Source: Knufia peltigerae (Eukaryota; Ascomycota; Eurotiomycetes; Chaetothyriales; Trichomeriaceae). From it: a stretch of 30,955 nt of DNA. Positions 9,402-20,283 of this stretch are shown in pieces (the stretch's first letter is position 1; each line of letters starts with the position of its first letter). Made by a program: the position numbers and the translations under genes. The DNA lies in assembly GCA_030247855.1 (NCBI GenBank), contig JAPDRN010000224.1:1-30955 (forward strand). Reading direction: 5' to 3'. The notes below the pieces were generated by a model. The model saw only the letters and a list, made by a program, of their open reading frames with translations, did no database searches and was not told the DNA's origin.

Positions 9402-10972
9402 ATTACGTGTGATGCTACTCAACAACTCTTTTAGGGCGACAGTGTCCTCCTATGTTCGAATCCTCGACAGCAAGAGTCCAGTAGGGGCCAGATTCTCAAG
9501 GCGTAGGTGCATGGCCAGACACTAGTCCACTTGTCGGGAGGCTGTGTGATGCGGTGCAGAAGGCACTTCAGATCTCGTTCGTACAGGATAGCGCAATGAG
9601 GTTCAGAAACTCCCTTCAGATGCCCGACCCTGCTTTTCAATACGGAACGGTGAGTCGTGGGCAGATCTTGGCCCGATATCAATGTCGGTGGGGTGTTCTC
9701 TCAAGTGATTACCACGAGACTTCGGAGGATATCAATGAAATCGTCTTTTTGAAAATAGCGATGATACCAGAGCAACACAGATGCCTATGGAGGAGTACTG
9801 GAGCGGCCAGCCAATATGCCAGCCAGTGATGTTTGACCAAGAGGGTTTCGGGGGTTCCTGAGAGGTCGCAAGATCGTGTCCTCCTTAGTTTTAGAGGCTG
9901 AAGGGCATTGATGTGGGTAGGGGATGGCCGGGGAGCAGGGCAAAGGGTCGGAGGTCGCAGGGCAGATTTGCGGCGGAATCGAGAGGAATCGACGGTTGGT
10001 AACGAAGGGGTCCGTCTGGTGAAGTGGTGAGATCGCGGCGCACTGGGAGGGGGCAGCCTAACAAGTTGACGGGCCCAGTAGTCTACATTCCATGAATGGT
10101 TCGGGCTCTAGAGGCACTTGTGAGAGAAGCAGACAACAGGACGTCTTGTTACAATGACGCATTTGGGCGGGATGGAAAGATGTACAAGAGATAGGACCGA
10201 TGGGATTCCTGTCGCACGCGCAGGTGCTGTGAGCGTTGGATGTTCAAGTGTCAAACGGAACACAGCCGCGCCGCAGTTCGGCTAATGGTGATCGCTCAGT
10301 GGGTGTTTCGGGCTTGCTCCAATTCCACCTGCAGGGATGGAACGGGCTCTTTTGCGGGCTCTCCAAGCTCTAAATGCTTTAAAGTCACCCAGATATCTCC
10401 AGAACTATGACCTAATTCCACGGCATAACACGCTAGATCCAATGGCCGGTGCCCCTACTGGCTGCTGAAGGGCTGGGGTGTGCTATTCATAGCATAGCTT
10501 GTTCTTAACCGGTGAGTGACTACTCGTACTCGTAGGGGGCCCGGGGACGAGTTAGGGCATCTTCTTGCCAACCGATCTGAGCAACAATATGATGAGTGTC
10601 GTACTCGAACCATATAGGAGTACTTGGGACATGAACTCAGTAGCCATGAAATAACTACCAAGGATAACTCTCCACGTTCCATGGTGCTTGATTTCGATAC
10701 CGCAAGGCAAAAGTACTGGCCTGGTCAAGAGTCTCCAAGCCACCAGCGCACGAGGCACACTGCAGGTAATGTCCACCTGAATCAGCCTTACTAGGCACAG
10801 CCGCACCAGGCCATCTCTCTTGTCCGATGCCACCCCCCCGGGCAGATTCATGGCAGATTCCATCAGATCCACTATTTTACATACGAGTATGAGTCTACAG
10901 TACCGAAAACACCCTCGTGGCCCTGCCTTAACCCTCTACAATACCGATTAGCTACTCCGTACGGAGAGTTGA
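9402..10972. other. 1.6-kb intergenic spacer
   Basis: This lies between the start of the large C2H2 gene and the end of the coiled-coil gene, both on the minus strand. It should contain the C2H2 gene's promoter and leader. Scattered short frames (for example 10552-10872 minus and 9554-9829 plus) have no recognisable domains and no splice structure linking them. I see no RNA gene. Near the right end is the palindrome at 10955-10966. Confidence 0.6.
10953..10966. repeat. TACTCCGTA motif within a 12-bp palindrome
   Basis: CTCCGTACGGAG (10955-10966) is a perfect palindrome containing the 9-mer TACTCCGTA (10953-10961). It lies seven bases beyond the stop codon of the coiled-coil gene. The same 9-mer, in either orientation, recurs at 17284-17292, 29698-29706 and 29773-29781. 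Confidence 0.7.
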
Positions 10973-13900
10973 CTACACCTTATTGTAATCCTGGCATGCT
11001 AATGGTGTCTCGACTAGTACTAGCGGAGGACTCGGGCGCAAAGCTGTCCCCTGCAGGAAAACGCAAGAACTCCCCAACGCTCCACTACTCTGTGTCATGT
11101 TTTTTGACAACCAGTCTCCCATGAGGCCCTCCTTTGTTATATGTGGTCGAATCCACATAACAACATCAGACGGACTCGCATCTTCTCCTGGAGATGGAGC
11201 CATAGTCATAGTGGAGTAAACCGAGTCCAGCTCCAGGCGGACTCTTCGCCAGATCTGTATGGCTGCTTTGGCGATTAATCGAACACCACATAAAAGTGCT
11301 GAATGGGAATCGTCGGCCATGATGGCCTGAATGTCGCGCATTATTTCCTTCGTGACTGACAACGCTGTGGCTGCCGCAGCCTTGCGTCCATAGGCACTGG
11401 CGTATAGGGTTTGCATTGTGAGACTCCTCCAAATCGCCTCTCTTCGTAGACTCTTTCGTCTCATCAACCAAGATACCATCTTGAGACTCTTGCCTATACC
11501 AAGCTGCTCCAAGGCGCCGTAGTCGGAAGTGAATAGAAAAGGCTCAAAGATACGTCTCTGGAGCACTGTCCATATTCGGTTTTGGACCACAAGACTCTGT
11601 AGATCCCGAGAGGAGGCTGCGCTGTCGTTGATGCCCAGAACCTCGGCTTTGTCGTAGAAGATACCAGGACTGCTTGCCTCCCGTGACCGATCGATCACGA
11701 AGTGCTTCGAAACCTCTTCTATCAAAGACGCTAGCCGATCAAAAGATTCAATACTACAACCGACAGTCAGTGGCGTGTGTTCAATCCGGCCTGGTAGAAT
11801 GAATAAGACGATCATCTGTGAAGGAGCGAAGTTGCACTCACAAGAAAGCATCTCCTTTGCCGTGGCCGATCTCTCCAATACTCTGCAAGATCTGGTCCAT
11901 CCTTTCGCTTTCTTGTTGCAACTCAGTCTGTTTGGCCCTTAAACTTAGCATTGCCTTGGCCAGGTCGGCATGATGAGTATTCGCTGTCTCGTGACGCTCC
12001 TTCAAGATACTGTGCTCCTGTGTCTTGACCACAAGCTTGGCTTCTACTGCTTCGCGAGCACCTCGCTCCTTATCAAGCTCGCTCTTCAAGTCTTCCATAG
12101 TGGCCTGTGCAGCATCAAGTTCGTTCTGTAGTTGTGCTTCACATCGTTCGAGTGTAGAAGTCAGCTTCGATCGCTCTTGGTCCGCTGCTTGCTGAAATCG
12201 CTCCATTTCATCCTGATGGGAAGTCTTGAGCAACTCTACCTCAGCAGAATGCTTGCTGATAGATTCTGCCAATTTCTCAGCACATACAGTTGTTTCCTGC
12301 ACGTGTTGCTTGTGCTTCTCTTCGGCTGCGCTTATTAATGCTGCCTGCACTTGTTCATGCGAATCCCGTGCGTCGTCGAGTTCTTTGTCCTTTGCAGCTA
12401 GCGAGCCTTCGAGGTCTATGATGGCCGAACGAGCATAATCAAGGTCCTTTTTCTGCTGCGTATGCTTTGTGATCATCCCCGCCAAGTCGAGTTGGATTTT
12501 CGACAAATTGGACTTATGCTCGCCCACTACCCTGGCGAAAGAATCATCTTTGTCAGCGACAACCTTCGCGTGTGTTTCGTTCATATCCTCTACTAGTCGC
12601 TCATGGCTAGTGTTGATGGCGTCGATTTGATTTTTAAGGCCCTCAATCTCATCTTGTAAGTGCCCTTTCTTCATCGTTAGCTCCTCGTTAAGAGCCTTGG
12701 AAGCCTCTAGCTCTTCTAGCAAAGCTTTATGTCTGCCTTGCAGGTTGGCAAATTCATCTTGTATCTCATTCAAATGGGAGATTTTCTCTGCTTGTTCACT
12801 GACATCACTTTTCAGTCGCAAGTTCTCACCAGCTTGTTCTCCAATGATCCTCTCGTATTCCTCTTTGGTGACACTCAGCTCGATCCTCATTTTGTTGATC
12901 GCTTCTTCATGCCGTGTCTCGACCTGCTTTACAAGGTGATCCTTTTCCGTCAAAAGACCTTGACTTTCTTGATAATAGTGCAGAAGGCGATTGATATCAG
13001 GCAGTACGCTGGACACTTTTTCCAACAATCTTTTGCGCTCTTCCTCTGTACCTGCGGGAGCAGTTCTGGCAATCGCTTCTGGTAAAGTGAAGCCCATATT
13101 AGATGGAGGGAAGGGGGGGTAGAATGCTTGTTGGTAAGGTGAATTGTTCATGACGTGGGGATATGGGAAGGGATAAAGGCCTGGTGGAGGCTGAGAAGGT
13201 GGGCGGCTTGCGTAATGGGGATATGTTGGGGATCGTGGCGGTGAAGTGAATGGGGTACGTGATTTGGTATCTGAAGTTGCTTTATCTGGAGCAGAATTAT
13301 TGGTTATGGGAACTGTGCTCTCGACTTCTCCGGTGTCGCCCAGGTCGATGAAGGCTATTGATGCCTTTGGAGTGGGCGCGAGCAAGGGATCCTGGACCTG
13401 AGGCTCAGCTGCTGCGGCCGTGACCATCGACTTAGGATCGGCCAAGCCGAGATCTGGATCCGTCGCAGCTGTAGGAGGAAAGGCGCCTGGTACAATAGGG
13501 ATGGGCAAGGCATTTGACGACGTCGCTATTGTCGGAGAAGAGACCGGAAAGACAGTTGATGATCCCGGGGAGCTGGTCCCAAGAACAGTCGTCACTATTT
13601 CCTCCGATTCCTCAGCTACCGTGGGTTGCATTGAGTGAATGGATCGAGATGACAATGATCGAGTGGGTTCTGTATTTATGTCATCGCTGTCGAGAGTCTC
13701 GGTGCTTGTAGGAGATAATGGAGGTGACAGCTGTTCAGGGTGCGATTGTGCGTTCACAGCAGCGTCCGAAGCAGACTCGACCGTTTGACTCGAGAGATGG
13801 GATGAGTTCGCGATGATAGTGCTTTGTCTTATAGGCTCTGTGACCCTCGGTCTATCATTCTCGATAACTGAATCGATATACCTTGTGGATCTGATGGAGC

Positions 13901-14162
13901 TTCCAGAACGTCTGGATGAGTTCAAAAGAGGGTCAGACTGCCTGTGGTCGTGACCTCTTGGTCGATAAACATACACAGCAGGCGACGTTGGCCTGCTGTT
14001 TCTTGGGACTGAAACCTCATCAAGAGTCCGTGAAAGAGTTTTGGACAACCTCAAAGAAGGCGAACTGGATGGGCGACTGCCGGGTTGCCGATCAGAGCTT
14101 TCACCGAGGCTGCCACGCCGACTTCGGGGTTTGGCGTTGGTCTGATAAGATGTTGTAGACAT
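10973..14162 (-). CDS. Disordered/coiled-coil protein with C-terminal helical domain (1033 aa)
   Basis: Two exons, 14162-11842 and 11753-10973, are joined by an 88-nt intron (donor GTGAGT, branch CTGAC, acceptor TTGTAG). The join restores frame with F774. The first 365 or so residues are Ser/Pro/Thr-rich and disordered, with a Pro/Tyr/Phe-rich stretch just before the coil. Residues of about 365-760 form a long heptad-rich coiled coil. The C-terminal 260 residues (exon 2) are a different, mostly helical region with many hydrophobic positions and a WIRPHI-type motif near the end. I do not recognise a named family. It may be a scaffold, tether or cytoskeleton-associated protein, but that rests on architecture alone. 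It is divergent from the complex I subunit gene, with 648 bp between their starts. Confidence 0.82.
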
Positions 14163-14810
14163 TTCAGTGGCTTTTCAGTTCAAAGGCTCGACTGTGTGGT
14201 CAATATTGAGTGTATAGCTATAAATGAAACAGGTCAAAAGATCAGTTTTAGGTGGCTTCATACTATTTACACATTAGTTGTACATCAAGTAGAGATGGGG
14301 TCGAGAGAAGAACAGAATGTCCGGCGCAAAGAAGAACTTCGCATGGGATTTAAGCCCTACATCGACTGAGCTATACCCGCGAGCAAAAGAACAGTCACAG
14401 TCAGTATGCATTCGACCAAAACCGGATTGTGGCGAAAGAGAGTAGGGCTCTTGCTGCCCAACCAAAGTACTGACGAGAGAGAAGTCTTCCCCTCTCCACA
14501 ACCAAAGTTCTGCCATTGCATGAACTATGTTTGTGATCACTTGCGTTAGTGAGCATCACAGTAGCACATCAATCTCACGTCCATCTCGTGGCGGTTGATG
14601 ATTGGGTTGGGTAGCGAGCAAAAAACAGGTGCCTCGTGGTTCCTATATTTTTGAACTCAATACAGCGTAGGGAAAGCCGGAAGAACAACGGAGCGGGTTG
14701 GGCCAAAATCGGTCTAGCTCCTTGGCAACTGATCTGGTCTTCTAGACGTCAATGTCCATAGCTGCACCAATTGAGACCCTACGAACAAATTTCCCGCCGC
14801 TCATACAACC
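14163..14810. promoter_or_regulatory. Divergent promoter, coiled-coil gene / complex I subunit
   Basis: This 648-bp region lies between two outward-reading start codons and must serve both. It contains the palindrome TATAGCTATA (14213-14222) about 50 bp before the coiled-coil start, a possible AT-rich core element. I see no further gene here. Confidence 0.55.
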
Positions 14811-15494
14811 ATGACTCTCTTCTCAAGAGGGGCGAGGGCTGCAGCTCGTCCCTTGAGACGATCACTACAGCACCAAACACGCAGAAATGCCGGCCACGAA
14901 GCTGGCCACGGCCATGGACACGGTCATACGGGTCCTAAAGAGAGCGCTTTTCATGTCGATATTGGATCAGGGAACGAGTCGCTAAGCGTAAAGTCGAAAG
15001 TGTCTCTGGGAGATGTGCACTGGCTAATATTTACCACAGAGAGGATTCTACTTCAGCCTGGCCCTCATCCCATTTGCGTATGCAGTGTATTCGATTTCGA
15101 GTTCTCCCAACGATAACGCTATTTCCCGCCTCGTAAAACAATACGAAGACAACAAGAAAGCCGACGAGACGAACAATGTCGTTTACATGACGATGCTGGA
15201 GCAGGCAGCCTCGGATCGCCAGCTATTTGCTGCGACCGCGCGTGACGATAGTGGCCCGACACTTCGATATCCAGAGTAAGCGGCTTTGTGACAATTTGGG
15301 AACCCCTTGACCCCCGAACTGACGGATATGTGTCTAGATCTTTCAATGTCGGTTCTCCCTATAACGTATCGGCCGGACGTGGCTCCGCAGACCTATCTGC
15401 GCTTGCGAAGTTCTATCAAGATGAGAGTAAAGAGGCTGAGAGAGTGAGGGTTGAAAGATTGAAAAGAAATAATGGTGTCTCAGCGTACGATTAA
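14811..15494 (+). CDS. NADH:ubiquinone oxidoreductase accessory subunit, Nuo17.8/NUXM-like (189 aa)
   Basis: Three exons, 14811-14987, 15040-15275 and 15338-15494, have introns of 52 and 62 nt (donors GTAAAG and GTAAGC). The sum is 190 codons in frame. The N-terminus is Arg/Ala-rich with no acidic residues (MTLFSRGARAAARPLRRS), typical of a mitochondrial presequence, then a His-rich GHGHGHGH stretch at about 32-39. Exon 2 begins RGFYFSLALIPFAYAVYSIS, a single membrane span. It is followed by a helical matrix or intermembrane part and a late GSPYNV motif. These match my memory of the fungal complex I 17.8-kDa subunit family, a small inner-membrane accessory protein. Splicing was chosen to give NESLS-RGFY and RYPE-SFNVGSPYN, which read like the family. 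The family name is from recall and was not checked by search. Confidence 0.8.
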
Positions 15495-15858
15495 GACAGC
15501 AGACATAGCAGGGTGCGCCCATCATCGCATTGTATATATGGTGAATTTCACAAATCGACGATACAAAATGAAAGCTACAAGACCGACCTGGTACTCTTAC
15601 CATGCGGCTTCTTCCGGGCTTATTCTCAAGATTCTGCTTCCCAGTAGCACCATTCAGAGGCTGCGGAAAGACTTTTAAATGTGATGACGGCACTTGCAAT
15701 ATTGCTAACGAGTTATTTAGTCTGCCAAAATGGTTCAGAAAACATCGCTATCTTGTATTTTGCAATAAGTACAAATTAAGGCGACTTTTACAGACTTGGT
15801 GGAACAATCTTTCTGCTCGTTGACAAAACACGTTCCTTGCCGCTCAATGCAATATCAC
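15495..15858. other. Convergent 3' intergenic region
   Basis: These 364 bp separate the stop codons of the complex I subunit (plus) and the NAD(P)H-hydrate dehydratase (minus). The sequence is AT-leaning and presumably holds both 3' untranslated ends. I see no gene or repeat. Confidence 0.6.
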
Positions 15859-16890
15859 TCAAAGTTTGGGAAGCTCCTCTGGTTCTCCTACGAGTGCCAG
15901 GAACGAATCATGAACCTCTTCGGTCAGATCACTTGCTTGCAAACTCCTTTGTCGCTTTGCAAAGGCACGTCGTGAACACTCTCTCGTGATGGCACTTCCG
16001 CCAAACGCCGCTACCAAGAGGGTCTCTTCCCGGGTCATTTTCTCAGGCCCAATGTCCCAAAGCGCTTCATGGTAGAGTTCTCGCCAGGCCAAGAACGTTC
16101 CCAGCGATCCAGTCAGGGTATCACCTTGACCTCCAGATCGTTTCAGACCACCCTGAAAGTCGGATATTGTGGTGTCTACGCCTTGCGAGATGTAGTCCAC
16201 AGCTCCCTTCTGGAGGATGCAAACGCCGCCCAGAGCGTTGGAGAGAGTTTGACATGCTTTCGCCGGATCACTGTTGTCCTGGTCTGTGCCGACCGCCTTT
16301 GCAAGTCGGCCAAACTCGACAACGTTGGGTGTCAGTATGCACTCTTTGTGTCCCTTGATAAGGTCCGGGTCCGTCTGCACAAGCCAAAGAGCATCGGCGT
16401 CCAACACCATTGGCACGGGAGGGTCGTGCTTTCGAGCCGCATGGATCACGGCCTTCACCTGCTTCTGCGTGATGACGTCCCTCCCCAGGCCTGGCCCTAT
16501 CACGAGCACATGTAGACGTGGTAGCATATCTAGAATTGGTTTCGCCAGCTCTTCGCCCGTGGGCTCCCGCTCTTTCTGCGCCGGGGAGATCGAGGCCGTC
16601 GACCGTAAGATCGGCGAAACCATGAGGTTGGGTGAGTAGGATTTGATCGTCTGGGCCGCGGACGGCTCGCAGAAGACGTAGGACAGATCACAGCCCAGTC
16701 GCGCCGACGCCATGGCGGAGAAGTATGGCGCCCCGGTGTAGTCGGCACTGCCGCCGATGACGGCGACTCGACCCAACTGTCCCTTGTGGAATTTTTCCAA
16801 CATGGGAGGGACGAGTTTGCGAACCTTGCCCAGCATGGCGCGTGAGGCAGCGGACATCTCGATCTCGCCGGAGGATGGGTTTGAACTCAT
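15859..16890 (-). CDS. NNR2: ATP-dependent (S)-NAD(P)H-hydrate dehydratase (343 aa)
   Basis: The enzyme repairs hydrated, inactive NADH and NADPH: (6S)-NAD(P)HX + ATP gives NAD(P)H + ADP + phosphate. The single-exon frame starts at ATG 16890 and has the ribokinase-like fold of the family. Seen in order: GRVAVIGGSADYTGAP (40-55, substrate/nucleotide region), GPGLGRD (132-138), a DADALWL strand (164-170), TPNVVEFGRL (187-196), and GGQGDTLTG (253-261), the loop carrying the catalytic Asp. The length suits the eukaryotic family (yeast YKL151C, human NAXD). No clear presequence is visible, so a cytosolic form is likely, although this enzyme has more than one location in other eukaryotes. It converges on a complex I subunit gene, which is functionally apt but may be chance. 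Confidence 0.95.
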   Translation of the reverse strand: MSSNPSSGEIEMSAASRAMLGKVRKLVPPMLEKFHKGQLGRVAVIGGSADYTGAPYFSAMASARLGCDLSYVFCEPSAAQTIKSYSPNLMVSPILRSTASISPAQKEREPTGEELAKPILDMLPRLHVLVIGPGLGRDVITQKQVKAVIHAARKHDPPVPMVLDADALWLVQTDPDLIKGHKECILTPNVVEFGRLAKAVGTDQDNSDPAKACQTLSNALGGVCILQKGAVDYISQGVDTTISDFQGGLKRSGGQGDTLTGSLGTFLAWRELYHEALWDIGPEKMTREETLLVAAFGGSAITRECSRRAFAKRQRSLQASDLTEEVHDSFLALVGEPEELPKL

Positions 16891-17481
16891 TTGAGGTTCC
16901 TGCCTTGGGGATGGTTCGGAAGGTGGTGATGGTATATACAGACGCTAATGGCAGTAAGCGAAACCTGACCGACGAGTGTGATCAAGCTACTCGTTAGGGA
17001 TTGAGCTGAACAAAACACCGGGCGAAGCAGCGCATCTTCTTGCCGCTATGAAGGCTTGTGATGTCAGGGAGAGGAAATCTGGAGAAAGACGTCACGACGT
17101 AGAGGGCCGCTGCTGGACCAGCCCAACTATTAATTGGCGGAGTTGCAACCCGAGATCGCGACAGTATTTCAACCTGAAGCAGATTGTGCCAGCCCTTCAG
17201 TGCAGCTTGGGTTAGTCAAAGCGACAAAGAAAGAAGTTTTGGTGCGCGTAATATCGTGATCCGTCGCAATATACGTCGGAAGATACTCCGTACTCCGGGG
17301 AAAGTTCCTGCCGAAATACCGGTCTACGAGGACCAGTTAACCTCAACACGAAATGATCTTGAGCCAGATTGCCATATTAATACTTTGATAATGATCTTAT
17401 AAACACTAATACTTTATGTAGTTGCGGATCTATGTTTGCCAATTAATCGAGACTCTAAAGTTGGACCTCGCTCGTTTATCT
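16891..17481. other. Intergenic region upstream of NNR2-like gene
   Basis: These 591 bp lie between two minus-strand genes and should contain the dehydratase promoter and the reductase 3' end. The motif TACTCCGTA (17284-17292) is followed at once by another CTCCG. A 72-codon plus-strand frame here has no recognisable features. Nothing else is seen. Confidence 0.6.
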
Positions 17482-18474
17482 TCAGGCCTCCAGCGCAGTG
17501 TAGTAGCCAGCAAGGTTGACAATCTGGTCTTCAAAGCGCTTGAAGTTGATACCAAAGGTCTTCTCCGTCTTGCTTGCGTCGAAAGGTAATGGGAAAGACT
17601 TTGCAGACCCTCCAAGAGGAAAGACACCTCTCTCGACTGCCTCCGGAAAGTGCTTCTTGACAATGTCGATGGCATCGTCCCATTGGACTGGTGTCTTTTC
17701 AATAGAATTGACCCCAAAGTTTTGATTGCCTTTGATTTCGGGCGAGAGCGAAGCGATATGTACAAAAGCAACGTCATCTACGTGACACGTAATGAAGGGC
17801 GTTCCAGTTGGGTTCTGCTTCCCCAACAGAGGAGCCAGGGCGAGGGCATTGGAGCCATTGTCGACAGCTTGTCGGGTTGTTGCCAGTTCGTTCTTGCCGA
17901 TGACGAACGTTGGCATGACGTTGATAATGTCAAAAGAGGGCTTTTCATGCGCAATGAAGTCTCTGGTTCGGTTGTAGGCCAGCTTTTTGCTCGCAATGTA
18001 TGCGGTAAAGGTGTCAGGGTATGGGCCCTGCGGATCTGGTTCGATGTTGTCTTCTGTGAAGGGTTTCTGTTCGGAGGGGAGAACAGCTACCACGGAGGAG
18101 GTGATGACAACTTTCTTGATAGATGACTCCTGAAGCGCGGAATGCAGAATACTCAAGGTTCCCCGGATGGCTGGCTGCACAATGCCCGTGTCAAAATCCA
18201 AGCCGCTCTTGCCGAGAGGGGACGCAATGTGGACGATGTAATCGACGCCCCGGACTGCCTCATCGAAGGCTCCGTTCTCTTCGATGTTGGGGACTGTAGT
18301 GAAGGTGAGCTGACCCAGATACGGTTTCGTTGATTTGCTTGCTCTAATCTCGGCAGCTTTGGCTTCGGATCGGACAGCAGCGCGAACATTGTAACCTTTT
18401 GAGAGAGCCTCGATGAGGGTGCTGTAGCCTACATGGCCTGTACCGCCCGTCAACAGAATGAGACCGCCTGGCAT
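17482..18474 (-). CDS. Extended short-chain dehydrogenase/reductase (330 aa)
   Basis: This is a single-exon NAD(P)-dependent epimerase/dehydratase-type Rossmann protein of the dihydroflavonol-reductase / cinnamoyl-CoA-reductase / Gre2-like group. The cofactor loop is TGGTGHVG (9-16), and RAAVRS (31-36) carries an arginine after the second strand, consistent with NADPH. The catalytic Ser lies in TSS (125-127), and the YxxxK motif is YIASK (Y159, K163). The length of 330 aa is typical. Members reduce aldehydes or ketones such as methylglyoxal or aryl aldehydes; the substrate cannot be read from sequence. No biosynthetic cluster surrounds it. It is divergent from the DUF3807-like gene with 619 bp between starts. 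Confidence 0.9.
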   Translation of the reverse strand: MPGGLILLTGGTGHVGYSTLIEALSKGYNVRAAVRSEAKAAEIRASKSTKPYLGQLTFTTVPNIEENGAFDEAVRGVDYIVHIASPLGKSGLDFDTGIVQPAIRGTLSILHSALQESSIKKVVITSSVVAVLPSEQKPFTEDNIEPDPQGPYPDTFTAYIASKKLAYNRTRDFIAHEKPSFDIINVMPTFVIGKNELATTRQAVDNGSNALALAPLLGKQNPTGTPFITCHVDDVAFVHIASLSPEIKGNQNFGVNSIEKTPVQWDDAIDIVKKHFPEAVERGVFPLGGSAKSFPLPFDASKTEKTFGINFKRFEDQIVNLAGYYTALEA

Positions 18475-19093
18475 GATGGGAGTTTCTACTGAACAGATCT
18501 CTCGACTTATGCTGATATATTGGATACTAGACAGGAAGCCTGTTGAAATGTATTGCTGAATGGAAGAAGAATGCAGGAAAGTTGGGCAAACCTGAGATAT
18601 ATACTCATTCTGGTACGCAGAACCTTCGATTCATTCTGGAGGCAGCCATTGTAATCATTTTGTATCTTGAGGCTGAGTACGCATTTTCAAAACCGAGGAT
18701 TGAAGTAGAAGCTTTAGGAAGGAATATCGATTACTTTCGTGTTGACCGGGCGCATTCCACCAGTCACACTGAGAGCCTCACGCTCGATTCTGCTGAATAG
18801 AGAAGGTCTGCAAAATGGACCATGGTCGATGCCTTCTTTTTCTGTTTACTCAACTTTTAATAATCACAAGTTTCAGTGGTATTTGTGTTGTGAAACAGCC
18901 GTGGTCGGATTGTATCCTTGATAGTACGTACGTACTCCATAATTGAGTTGAAGGTTACAGCAAAACAATATTTCTTGGCACCGGCTTTGTCATCTGCAAT
19001 CCGTTTCGTCCTCTTGTCGATGCCATGTTCATTAATCAACTCTTGTCAAAGCAAGTACCCGACTCCTTTCCGCAGACGCATTGATCTCACGCT
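18475..19093. promoter_or_regulatory. Divergent promoter, reductase / DUF3807-like gene
   Basis: These 619 bp lie between outward-reading starts. AGTACGTACGTACT (18923-18936) is a perfect 14-bp palindrome built from repeated GTAC. It is followed by TACTCCATA, one base off the 9-mer seen elsewhere in the window. No gene is evident. Confidence 0.5.
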
Positions 19094-19543
19094 ATGCTTG
19101 ATCAAGCTGAGATAGATCGTCTAAAGCAGTTCCACGCCGCTCACTTCCCGCATCAAACTACGCCGAAGCTAGCTAATCGCTCCGAGAAACAGAGGCAAAC
19201 TACTTCTGTGGCTCCAGAAAGCGACTGCGATGAGCTGGGTTTCTATGAAGATGGAACGAAGAGGACCTTGACGGACGCGCAGATCAAGATGTTCCGACAT
19301 TCTGAAATTCAACGCTTACTCAGCGAACGTCGTGCTGCCCAGCAGATGGAAAAGAAGCGACAAAAAAGGATGCATGCCGGGAACAGGCACAAGGCAGTCG
19401 CTTCCGAAGGGAGTCGACAGTTCGATGATGCATTCCCGGAACAGGGACAAGAACTTGACGCTCTCATGTACGACGACGAATCTGTTTCACAAGCGAATTC
19501 ACAAGCGACACCGAGAAGCTTCCTCTGGCCGAAGCTGGGGTAA
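19094..19543 (+). CDS. Small conserved fungal protein, DUF3807-like (149 aa)
   Basis: A single-exon frame with a hydrophilic, charged product. Residues 1-20 form an amphipathic helix (MLDQAEIDRLKQFHAAHFP). A central GFYEDGTKRTLTDAQIKMF block is followed by a strongly basic Arg/Lys/Gln helix (about 75-100) and an acidic segment, and the protein ends FLWPKLG. The central block and the terminal Trp-Pro motif match my recollection of the fungal family DUF3807, whose function is unknown. The stop is TAA at 19541-19543. The same frame then stays open for another 34 codons (see findings). Confidence 0.75.
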   Translation: MLDQAEIDRLKQFHAAHFPHQTTPKLANRSEKQRQTTSVAPESDCDELGFYEDGTKRTLTDAQIKMFRHSEIQRLLSERRAAQQMEKKRQKRMHAGNRHKAVASEGSRQFDDAFPEQGQELDALMYDDESVSQANSQATPRSFLWPKLG

Positions 19544-20283
19544 CCCATAAGAGTGGGCAGGTCAACAGCCGGAGAACTTTATACGCCAGGGCCTATGAGC
19601 AACGATGGTATTTGTCAATTTTGGGGCACAGGATGTGCGGACATGTAAGCAAGCCTTTTGTCCTCTTTCCCATTCTATGATGAACATTTGTATCATCCTT
19701 AGCCTGAAGTGGCGTTGGTAGCAGCCTCAAGCTGGCCCTGATGATTGCTCCAACTCTCAAATCCCACTGTGTTGAATCAATCTTCTCTCTGAAAACGTCG
19801 TCTCCCGATATCCGTTACCCGAGCACCTGTTGACACAGCGCTAATCGAATATTGCTCCTAGTTTCTCGCACTTCTTCCATACCATTCATCAGTCGTGAAC
19901 TGTGTCAACATGAAGGACAAGGATGAAACTGATATGCTTCAGGAGCTCGATTTGAGCATGTCTCAGTCGATGTAGCTTCCACTCCAGGGGTCGGAGTCAC
20001 GGACAGCTCTTTAAACTGGACGGTATTGCTTCCATTGCAGTCCAAGTCTATCTCGCCTTCAACGATATCAGATCGTTGCGTACCGTCTCCGACTGGCGTC
20101 ATTGTCTTCGTACGCATGGCTAGGCGTTGAATCGGCTGGGTATTCACTAGTCATACTGCCGGACTCACTACTTTCCAGGCCCGAATACGCTGGTTGTTGT
20201 GCTCGGCGAAAACCCAATCAAGGAAGGAATCTCAGCGTACCATTGGACCGTTGATTATCGTTGTCGTTGTCAAGGCCATCTGA
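19544..20283. other. Intergenic region between DUF3807-like gene and ORC3
   Basis: These 740 bp lie between convergent genes. There is a plausible GT..AG intron at 19645-19702 in the plus strand, which may belong to a 3' untranslated region or a tiny gene. Short open frames at 19911-19976 (plus) and 19905-20147 (minus) look faintly protein-like but have no recognisable domain and no consistent exon structure. None is called as a gene. Confidence 0.5.

Noticed and set aside
10455..10872. Overlapping minus-strand frames of 75 and 106 codons in the 1.6-kb spacer
   Set aside because: The compositions are unlike the neighbouring proteins, both end soon, and no exon partner was found.
11754..11841. 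Alternative acceptor CACAG nearer the donor in the coiled-coil gene intron
   Set aside because: It would create an immediate stop after the junction; the TTGTAG acceptor with a CTGAC branch keeps frame.
17482..18474. Reductase as part of a secondary-metabolite cluster
   Set aside because: No polyketide synthase, peptide synthetase, terpene cyclase, P450 or transporter lies nearby; the neighbours are housekeeping genes.
19905..20154. Small minus-strand frames past the ORC3 stop (28 codons from ATG 20154, and an overlapping frame to 19905) as a broken gene
   Set aside because: The two frames look faintly protein-like, but no splice sites join them cleanly and I recognise no family. The DNA is more simply ORC3 3' sequence.
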